Origin: Chryseolinea soli
Lineage (GTDB): Bacteria > Bacteroidota > Bacteroidia > Cytophagales > Cyclobacteriaceae
NCBI RefSeq assembly: GCF_003589925.1
Contig: NZ_CP032382.1
Location: forward strand, 3,472,001-3,536,000
DNA: 64,000 nt
Direction of reading: 5' to 3'
Shown here: positions 52,584-59,358 of the stretch, piece after piece
Layout of the letters: the number at the start of each line of letters is the position of its first letter
Numbering within the stretch: the stretch's first letter is position 1
The notes under the pieces: model-generated
Databases searched by the model: none
Seen by the model: only the letters and a program-made list of their open reading frames with translations
Told to the model about the DNA's origin: nothing
Made by a program: the position numbers and the translations under genes

Positions 52584-52729
52584 TCTAAGGCGCCTACGCA
52601 CGATCTAGAGGTGATCACGTTCTTTCGCGCCTTCGATACACACTTCCTACAGAGCACCTCCCACACAAAACTCACACCCACACCTATTGCGCGACCCGCA
52701 CACAAATCTCACTATAACATCAGCACAAA

Positions 52730-54004
52730 ATGAAACGACAAATACTTTTTCTAATATTCCTTGCGACAGCACCTTTTGCTTTTGGCCAATCCAAACACAA
52801 TCCCAAAACTTTATATCCCACTTACAACGGCCTGGTCATGGCCGGCTACCAAGGATGGTTTCGGGCGGCCGGCGACGGCAGCCAAGCCCGGCACTATGCC
52901 TACGGCGACGAGAGCCGTTCGAGCATCGACGCATGGCCCGACGTTTCGGAATATGAAAAAACTTACGAAACCCCCTTCAAGCTTCCGAACGGATCAAAAG
53001 CAAAGTTCTTCAGCTCGGTGGATAAAAGCACGGTGGATCTGCATTTCAAATGGATGCAACAATACGGCGTAGACGGCGTGTTCATGCAACGCTTCTTTGA
53101 CGACACCCGCGATAATAACCGGAAAAAAGAATCGTCTGCTATTCTGACGAACGCTATGGAGGCGGCGACGAAATATAAGCGTGCCATCGCCGTCATGTAC
53201 GATCTCTCGGGATTGAAAGGATCGGGAGAAGATTGCTCCTCTATTATCGAGGATTGGAAATATTTGGTGGATCAGCTTCGCGTTACCAGTCAGAAAGAAA
53301 ACAATACGTATCTGCATCACAACGGCAAGCCGCTGGTGGTGATCTGGGGCGTGGGCTTTCCCGACCGGCCGTATAACATCCGGAACATCGGGTTGGAGCG
53401 TCTGATGAACTTTTTAAAGAATGACCCCGTCTATGGCAATTGTTCTGTGATGCTGGGCGTGCCCACGGCATGGCGCGAATTGAATGCCGATTGTTTGCCC
53501 GATCCCTATCTGCACGATCTCATCCGGGCCGCTGACTTAGTGTTGCCCTGGACCGTGCAGCGCTTCTCTCCGTTGCTGCACAATGACATGGATCGTTACC
53601 GTGACCTGATGCTAGCCGATATGAAATGGTGTGAAGACAATCGCGTCGGCTACGTGCCCTGTGTATACCCGGGTTTTAGCTGGCACAATCTCAGTGTGCA
53701 TGCTTTCCCCGACGACATCAAGCCGGTGGCTTCCATTCCGCGTCAGGGAGGAAGGTTCTATTGGCAACTGATCTCCACCGCCCTGAACACCGGCGCGAAG
53801 ATGCTGTATGTGGCCATGTTCGACGAAGTAAACGAGGGCACTGCTATTTTCAAGGTGACCGATACCCCACCCGTGGGGGGTGCGACGCAATTCATGGACC
53901 TGGATCACAAACCCTCCGACCATTATCTCTGGCTCACCGGCGAGGCAGCGAAAATGTTGAGGGGCGAAAAGCCGCTCACTTTTACACTACCGGAACGGAA
54001 ATGA
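52730..54004 (+). CDS. GH71/99-like exported glycoside hydrolase
   Basis: 424 residues with a signal peptide ending FGQ. The fold family is suggested by VMAGYQGWFRAAGDGS at the start, VDLHFKWMQQYGVDGVFMQRFFDDTR, MYDLSGL, PLVVIWGVGFPD and MLYVAMFDEVNEGTA, a (beta/alpha)8 enzyme of the group annotated in Bacteroidota as GH71/99-like. GH99 members are endo-alpha-mannosidases/mannanases and GH71 alpha-1,3-glucanases; activity cannot be assigned from sequence alone. Its place after GH92 and SusCD points to an alpha-mannose or related glycan. Expression relative to susCD depends on the hairpin array. Confidence 0.82.
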   Translation: MKRQILFLIFLATAPFAFGQSKHNPKTLYPTYNGLVMAGYQGWFRAAGDGSQARHYAYGDESRSSIDAWPDVSEYEKTYETPFKLPNGSKAKFFSSVDKSTVDLHFKWMQQYGVDGVFMQRFFDDTRDNNRKKESSAILTNAMEAATKYKRAIAVMYDLSGLKGSGEDCSSIIEDWKYLVDQLRVTSQKENNTYLHHNGKPLVVIWGVGFPDRPYNIRNIGLERLMNFLKNDPVYGNCSVMLGVPTAWRELNADCLPDPYLHDLIRAADLVLPWTVQRFSPLLHNDMDRYRDLMLADMKWCEDNRVGYVPCVYPGFSWHNLSVHAFPDDIKPVASIPRQGGRFYWQLISTALNTGAKMLYVAMFDEVNEGTAIFKVTDTPPVGGATQFMDLDHKPSDHYLWLTGEAAKMLRGEKPLTFTLPERK

Positions 54005-54042
54005 AGGAGCACCTTCGTACTTTACCCTGAAGAATCCTTTTT

Positions 54043-56085
54043 ATGACACAGCCCCGCACCAATGACCAACCCAAAGCATCACCCCCGGGTCCGGGGAGGG
54101 TGCTGGCGTTTAAGGTGATCGGCGTGTTGTTGCCGTTTGCGTTCTTAGTATTGGTTGAGGTTTTATTGCGGGTGTTTCACTACGGATACGCCACGGATCT
54201 TTTTATAGCGTATTCGGGAAACAAGGATCTCCTGGTCATGAACCCGGATGCCTCCAAGAAATATTTCACGAATGCCTCGGCGGCGACCGTGGGAAACGTG
54301 GAGTTTTTCAGAAAGGTGAAAAATAAAAACACGTTGCGCATTTTTGTACTGGGCGAGTCTACCACGCTGGGCTACCCGTATTTTCACAACGGCTCGTTTC
54401 ACCGCTGGCTGCAGTATCGCCTGCAGCATACTTTCCCGGAACGCGACTTTGAGATCATCAACCTGGCGCTGACGGCCGTCAATTCCTATACGGTGATGGG
54501 CTTTGCCAAGGAGGTGGTGAACTATTCGCCGGATGCTGTTTTTATTTATACGGGTCACAACGAATACTACGGCACACTAGGTGTGGCGTCGACAGATCGG
54601 ATAGGAGGGAGTCGGTTTGTCGTGAAGACCATGCTCTTGTTGCGCGAATTGAAAATTGTGCAAGGCATGACGCGGATGTATGAGAAACTTTTTGGACCCT
54701 CATCCCAAACCAGCGGGGGCACCCGCATGAAAAGGATGGTGGCCGATGAGCAGATCCCCTTTGGATCGGAGCGCTACCGTCGGGGGATGGAGCAGTTCAA
54801 GGCCAATCTGGACGAGACCCTGGATGTTTTCCAACAGCACAACATTCCGGTTTTTGTCAGCACGCTGGTGAGCAATGAAAGAGACTTGAAGCCCTTTGTC
54901 AGTTTTCGGGTGGACAGCGTAAAGCACCCCGGTTTCCGGGAAAGGTTTGCTTTTGCTATAAGGGCTCTTCGAGACAACGATCTTTCGCAGGCGTATCGTT
55001 ATTTAAAGGAAGCGGATTCCATCTATGACGGCCATGCGCTGAGTCAATATTACCTGGGGAAGCTGGCGTACCGGTATGGAGACTATGAAAAAGCAAAGCG
55101 CGCTTTCCAAAGAGCAAAAGACTTTGACGGCCTTCGCTTCCGCGCCCCGGAAGAAGCGAATGATATCATCCGGCAGACGTGTAAGCAACATCGCAGCGCC
55201 TATGTTGTGGACGCAAAAGCTTTTTTCGAAAGGGCGTCGTCACACGGGGTGACGGGCGATGCGCTGATCCTCGAGCACGTCCATCCCAACCTGACGGGCT
55301 ATGGCTTGTTATCGGACGCGTTTTACGAGGCCTTAAAAAAGGAGAATCTTATCGCAACGGATGCACAAAAAGAAATGACCGTAGAGCAGCTGCTGCGGGT
55401 AATGCCGATCACGAAGGTGGATTCCCTTGCGGGTCTGTATAAGATAGATCGTCTAAAAAGAAGCTGGCCTTTCCGCGAAGCCCTTCGCCGCGATTCCGTG
55501 AAAGTGGAGACCTACGAAGAAATGCTGGCGTTGAAACTGGCCAACCGACAAGTGACTTGGCAAGCGGCCAACGACAGCCTGTACGTGTACTATTTGGCAA
55601 AACGCGACTTCCGCGCGGCAAAGACCGTGATGGAAACCCTGGCGCTCGAATATCCGGACGACGCGGCGTTCTATGAGAAGGCGGCGATGTTGAGTGGCGA
55701 GATAAACGAATTGTCCGATGCACTCGTATATTTCCAGAATGCCTTTCGCCGCGCACCCACAACCGAGAAAGCGAGATACCTTTTTGTTCTTTACCTGAAA
55801 CAAGACCGGCCAGCCGATGCCATACCGTATTTGGACTATGCCATCGCTCACAGCCCTTCACGCGCTGCGCTGCTGCCGGTGAAAACTTATGCGGAAAAAA
55901 TAGTCAAGCTTCAGACTATTCAGAAAAAAGATACCGCCAACGTGATGCTTTTGAATGAGATTGCGCAAGCCTATTATCGTATGGACAACCGGGATGCAAC
56001 AGAAAAGTACATTGGTAAAATATTTAAACTCGATGCACGCAATGCCACCGCGCTGGCATTGCAGGCAAAGCTTGGTCACAAGTAA
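54043..56085 (+). CDS. membrane-anchored SGNH hydrolase with TPRs (SxtL-like role)
   Basis: 680 residues. Polar N-terminus, one membrane helix (about 25-45), then an SGNH/GDSL-type domain: nucleophile in VLGESTTLGYP (near 104), a GHNEYYG block (near 172) and the D/H pair replaced by EHVHPNLTGY (near 408-417). A helical TPR insert lies at about 305-365 and a TPR tail from about 500 to the end. The long chain differs from SxtL, which is a plain GDSL lipase-like protein. It starts 38 bp after GH71/99 and is followed within 15 bp by the SxtJ gene; it is the first gene of the carbamoylation cassette. Confidence 0.82.
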   Translation: MTQPRTNDQPKASPPGPGRVLAFKVIGVLLPFAFLVLVEVLLRVFHYGYATDLFIAYSGNKDLLVMNPDASKKYFTNASAATVGNVEFFRKVKNKNTLRIFVLGESTTLGYPYFHNGSFHRWLQYRLQHTFPERDFEIINLALTAVNSYTVMGFAKEVVNYSPDAVFIYTGHNEYYGTLGVASTDRIGGSRFVVKTMLLLRELKIVQGMTRMYEKLFGPSSQTSGGTRMKRMVADEQIPFGSERYRRGMEQFKANLDETLDVFQQHNIPVFVSTLVSNERDLKPFVSFRVDSVKHPGFRERFAFAIRALRDNDLSQAYRYLKEADSIYDGHALSQYYLGKLAYRYGDYEKAKRAFQRAKDFDGLRFRAPEEANDIIRQTCKQHRSAYVVDAKAFFERASSHGVTGDALILEHVHPNLTGYGLLSDAFYEALKKENLIATDAQKEMTVEQLLRVMPITKVDSLAGLYKIDRLKRSWPFREALRRDSVKVETYEEMLALKLANRQVTWQAANDSLYVYYLAKRDFRAAKTVMETLALEYPDDAAFYEKAAMLSGEINELSDALVYFQNAFRRAPTTEKARYLFVLYLKQDRPADAIPYLDYAIAHSPSRAALLPVKTYAEKIVKLQTIQKKDTANVMLLNEIAQAYYRMDNRDATEKYIGKIFKLDARNATALALQAKLGHK

Positions 56086-56100
56086 AACGAAACGGGAAGC

Positions 56101-56493
56101 ATGAAGTCATTCGTTACATCGGTTACGCGAAAGCAATGTTTGGAATTCGGGCAGGTGGCTGTGCTGATCGCGTTGCTGGCTGCCCTTTATTTTAGAGATG
56201 ACCACGGGTTCCTCTTGGCGGCTTTGTTTTTGACATTGGTTACGATCGTGGTTCCCACGGTATTTTATCCATTTGCCGTGGTGTGGTTCGCGCTGGCAAA
56301 ACTATTGGCAGCAGTAGTGCCGCCGGTGGTGCTTGGCATTTTGTTTTTTGTGATGGTGACGCCCCTCGGTTTCGTGCGGCGGATGTTGGGACGCGATACT
56401 TTGCGGCTTCGTCAATTCAAAAAGGGAAGATCGTCGGTGATGAACGACCGTGACCATGTCTATACAGCGGATGACCTGAAAGATACATTTTGA
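56101..56493 (+). CDS. sxtJ-like: SxtJ-family membrane protein
   Basis: 130 residues with three to four hydrophobic helices (about 18-33, 37-55, 57-72, 74-88), then a basic tail with RRMLGRDTLRLRQFKKG and an acidic end DRDHVYTADDLKDTF. This is the form of the SxtJ family, named after an unassigned protein of the cyanobacterial saxitoxin cluster and found beside NodU/CmcH carbamoyltransferases. Role unknown, possibly a membrane partner of the transferase. 15 bp after the SGNH gene. Confidence 0.8.
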   Translation: MKSFVTSVTRKQCLEFGQVAVLIALLAALYFRDDHGFLLAALFLTLVTIVVPTVFYPFAVVWFALAKLLAAVVPPVVLGILFFVMVTPLGFVRRMLGRDTLRLRQFKKGRSSVMNDRDHVYTADDLKDTF

Positions 56494-56512
56494 ATACTTA
56501 AAATTTAAAGCC

Positions 56513-56662
56513 ATCGAATTTCTAAAAGAACTCCTGCGCTTTCTACGCACCCGGAAAAAGTTCTGGCTGCTGCCGCTTATTGTGGTGCTGTTGCTTTTCG
56601 CGGTGCTCATCGCGCTGACCAGCGCCTCGGCCTTGGCACCTTTCATCTACGCTTTGTTCTAA
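56513..56662 (+). CDS. DUF5989 (SxtK-like) single-helix small membrane protein, non-canonical start
   Basis: 49 residues: IEFLKELLRFLRTRKKFWLL, one membrane helix, then SASALAPFIYALF at the end, matching the DUF5989 pattern that travels with SxtJ and carbamoyltransferases. The frame is open from 56480 (after a TGA at 56477) to the stop at 56660-56662 but contains no ATG, GTG or TTG. By alignment the first residue is the ATC at 56513; ATA at 56483 is another possible initiator. The stop is one base before the carbamoyltransferase ATG. Too short for routine gene callers. Confidence 0.78.
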   Translation: MEFLKELLRFLRTRKKFWLLPLIVVLLLFAVLIALTSASALAPFIYALF

Positions 56663-56663
56663 T

Positions 56664-58517
56664 ATGGCGCGGATCGTTATCCTGGGCATTTCGGCATTCT
56701 ATCACGACAGTGCTGCGGCGCTTATCGTGAACGGAACCATCGTAGCCGCCGCGCAGGAAGAACGCTTTACCCGGAAGAAACACGACGCAGGCTTTCCCAT
56801 CCACGCCATCCGTTACGTGTTGCGGGAGGCGGGTGTCGACTTTGATGACCTCACGACGATCGCGTTTTACGACAAGCCCTTATTGAAGTTTGAACGCTTG
56901 CTGGAAACCTATCACGCTTTTGCACCCCGCGGTTTGGTGAGCTTTATTACTGCGCTTCCCGTGTGGATGAAAGAAAAGCTCTTTATGAAGAATGTATTGC
57001 GCAAGCAATTAAAAGCTTTGGGGGATGCCCGCGTGCCGATGCTTTTCCCGGAACATCACCTGTCGCATGCGGCCAGCGCCTTTTATCCTTCGCCTTTCGA
57101 GGAAGCAGCTATTCTGACCATCGATGGCGTCGGGGAATGGGCTACCACCACGTTGTGTTATGGGAAATCCAACACGATAAAAATTTTAAAGGAGCTTCAT
57201 TTTCCACATTCCGTTGGACTATTATATGCGGCCTTCACCTATTACCTCGGTTTCAAGATAAACAGTGGAGAGTATAAAGTAATGGGGCTGGTGCCGTATG
57301 GCGACATGGCTTCACCCCAAACCAATGAATTCCGCCAAAAAATTCTCTCCACGCTCGTCGACGTGAGAGAAGACGGTTCGATACTCCTCAACATGGACTT
57401 TTTCGACTTCGCCACTCAACTCACGATGACGCGAGACGAGAAATGGGAAAGTCTCTTTGACCTGCCCCGCCGTGAGTCGGAATCGGAAATACGGCAAGTA
57501 CACATGAATCTTGCCCTGGCCTTGCAGCAGGTAACGGAGCAAATCGTGTTGATGCTCGCGCGCACGGCGCAGCAGCTCACCGGGAGCCGAAACCTGGTCA
57601 TGGCCGGTGGCGTCGCGCTAAATTGTGTCGCCAACAGCAAGATCCGGGAGGCAGGTATATTCGATGCAGTATGGATTCAGCCCGCAGCGGGCGATGCCGG
57701 CGGTGCACTTGGTGCTGCATTGGCGGCCCATCACATCGGTCATCACCAGCCGCGGACGCCCACCCCGGGCGATGCGATGCAAAATGCTTACCTGGGTCCT
57801 GAATACACGGATAAGGAAATTCTCAATGCGGCTCAAAAATTCAATGCGCCGTTTCGTCGCTTTGAAAAGTTTTCGGACCTCACGGCGCAGGTGAGTGAAA
57901 AGATCGCCGCGGGAAAGATTGTCGGATGGTTTCAAGGTAGGATGGAGTTTGGGCCGCGGGCCTTGGGCAATCGGAGCATCCTGGGCGATCCGCGCAACCC
58001 GTCGCTGCAAAAGATGCTGAACCTGAAGATCAAGTCTCGTGAAGAGTTCAGGCCCTTTGCGCCCAGTGTTTTGCTGGAGGATCTTCAGGACTATTTCAAG
58101 ACCACCGAGCCCTCACCCTACATGCTGTTTGTCGCCGCGCTGCGCTGCGAGCTGCGTCAACCTGAGCCGGAGCACTACCAGACGATGTCTTTGCACGACC
58201 GTCTTTATCATGTGCGGTCGGATGTGCCCGCCGTGACACACATCGATTATTCTGCACGCATCCAAACCGTGACCCGGGAAAGCAATCCGGAATTTTTCCA
58301 ATTGCTACGCGACTTCAAAGCGATCAGCGGCTGCGGAATGCTGATCAATACATCGTTCAACGTGCGGGGCGAGCCCATCGTGTGCACACCGCAGGAGGCG
58401 TACGCCGGCTTTATGCGCACCGGGATGGATTACCTGGTGATGGGAAATTTTTTGTTTGATCGCCGCGAACAGCCGGCATTACCCTCGGGCCTGGAACAGC
58501 ATTTTCCGTTGGATTAG
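56664..58517 (+). CDS. NodU/CmcH-family O-carbamoyltransferase (SxtI-like)
   Basis: 617 residues. The N-terminal ASKHA-like domain has GISAFYHDSAAALI, EERFTRKKHDAGFP, the metal-binding EHHLSHAASAF (H131, H132, H135) and TIDGVGEWATT (D154). The C-terminal YrdC-like domain has GRMEFGPRALGNRSILGDPR and NTSFNVRGEPIVCTP. These enzymes make carbamoyl-adenylate from carbamoyl phosphate and ATP and pass the carbamoyl group to a hydroxyl of a sugar or metabolite. Last gene of the cassette; acceptor unknown, but a glycan or cell-surface compound is plausible given the neighbours. Confidence 0.92.
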   Translation: MARIVILGISAFYHDSAAALIVNGTIVAAAQEERFTRKKHDAGFPIHAIRYVLREAGVDFDDLTTIAFYDKPLLKFERLLETYHAFAPRGLVSFITALPVWMKEKLFMKNVLRKQLKALGDARVPMLFPEHHLSHAASAFYPSPFEEAAILTIDGVGEWATTTLCYGKSNTIKILKELHFPHSVGLLYAAFTYYLGFKINSGEYKVMGLVPYGDMASPQTNEFRQKILSTLVDVREDGSILLNMDFFDFATQLTMTRDEKWESLFDLPRRESESEIRQVHMNLALALQQVTEQIVLMLARTAQQLTGSRNLVMAGGVALNCVANSKIREAGIFDAVWIQPAAGDAGGALGAALAAHHIGHHQPRTPTPGDAMQNAYLGPEYTDKEILNAAQKFNAPFRRFEKFSDLTAQVSEKIAAGKIVGWFQGRMEFGPRALGNRSILGDPRNPSLQKMLNLKIKSREEFRPFAPSVLLEDLQDYFKTTEPSPYMLFVAALRCELRQPEPEHYQTMSLHDRLYHVRSDVPAVTHIDYSARIQTVTRESNPEFFQLLRDFKAISGCGMLINTSFNVRGEPIVCTPQEAYAGFMRTGMDYLVMGNFLFDRREQPALPSGLEQHFPLD

Positions 58518-58546
58518 GTTGCGCTTCGCCGGCGTTGGACTGTTTT

Positions 58547-59296
58547 TTAAGGCGTTGGTTGCTCCACCAATTTTCTCAGCGTTTGGGCATCCTCGAAAGC
58601 GGTGCCAATCGTGTTATTAAAATAGGCATACACGTCCTTATCTTTTGCCAGCCACGTTCGAATTAAAGCGGCATAGCCTTCCAGAAATTCCTGCGAGTAG
58701 CCACCACGATAGTTTCCGTCAGGTCCATGAAACCGCAGGTAAACAACCCGGGTTGCCTCATCCGAAACCGGCGGCTTCGAACCCGGCATGTCGTGCATCA
58801 CCACAGAGGCTTCATATCGGTCCAGCAGTTCGTATACCGGACCGATATACCAATTTATATCGCGAAACTCGACGCAAATATTCCACCCGGGCACGCTGTT
58901 CAGGGCATGGACCTGTTTCAGGATGTTTTTTACTTCCCGCCGGAGTTCGATTTTGACGCTGGTCGGAAATTGGATGAGCAGGCATCCTTTCTTTGCTCCG
59001 ATCTTGTCGGCTGCTTTCAGAAAGGTCGTGATGTCATCCGGGTTGTAGGGTAATTTCTTTTTGTGCGTGATCGCACGCCACAGCTTCACGGTGAATTTAA
59101 AATCATCCGGCACTTCCTGCGACCATTTTTCGAATGTCGCAGGCAAAGGCACTTTGTAGAATGAACTGTTTACTTCCAGTGTATTGAATAGCGATCCGTA
59201 GTATTGCAGCCGGCTGGCAGAGCGATATTCTTCGGGAAAGGTCTCTTTCGTCCCGGGAACAACAATTCCGCTGGTACCGATTCGTAGCGTGCCCAC
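58547..59296 (-). CDS. DUF72 family protein
   Basis: About 249 residues from GTG 59296 (TTG 59302 is the alternative). The start GTLRIGTSGI and later VNSSFYKVPLPATFEKW, FAVKLWR-like FTVKLWRAITHKKK and CVEFRDINWY are the DUF72 signatures, a TIM-barrel-like family with no established function. Its start codon is adjacent to the palindrome at 59301-59320. Convergent with the carbamoyltransferase gene, 29 bp apart. Confidence 0.87.
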   Translation of the reverse strand: MGTLRIGTSGIVVPGTKETFPEEYRSASRLQYYGSLFNTLEVNSSFYKVPLPATFEKWSQEVPDDFKFTVKLWRAITHKKKLPYNPDDITTFLKAADKIGAKKGCLLIQFPTSVKIELRREVKNILKQVHALNSVPGWNICVEFRDINWYIGPVYELLDRYEASVVMHDMPGSKPPVSDEATRVVYLRFHGPDGNYRGGYSQEFLEGYAALIRTWLAKDKDVYAYFNNTIGTAFEDAQTLRKLVEQPTP

Positions 59297-59300
59297 CTGC

Positions 59301-59320
59301 AAGTAATGGTTACATTACTT
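59301..59320. promoter_or_regulatory. palindrome AAGTAATG-GTTA-CATTACTT at the DUF72 start
   Basis: Perfect 8-bp dyad with a 4-base spacer directly upstream of the DUF72 start codon. Position suits an operator or a leader hairpin; the binding protein is unknown. Confidence 0.5.
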
Positions 59321-59358
59321 ATAACAAAGCGGGGCGAAAATTAGTTACACCGCCACGT

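Larger units (their letters stand above)
52220..52729. other. 510-bp gene-free interval packed with inverted repeats
   Basis: No credible gene. The left 348 bp is almost entirely made of seven consecutive inverted repeats (see separate entries), with a weaker eighth at 52587-52593/52628-52634. The right 95 bp before the GH71/99-like gene is C- and A-rich and lacks a TAnnTTTG element. Confidence 0.7.

Noticed and set aside
54043..58517. cassette as part of a saxitoxin-like biosynthetic cluster
   Set aside because: None of the core toxin enzymes (such as an SxtA polyketide synthase or amidinotransferase) are present; only the carbamoylation families are shared.
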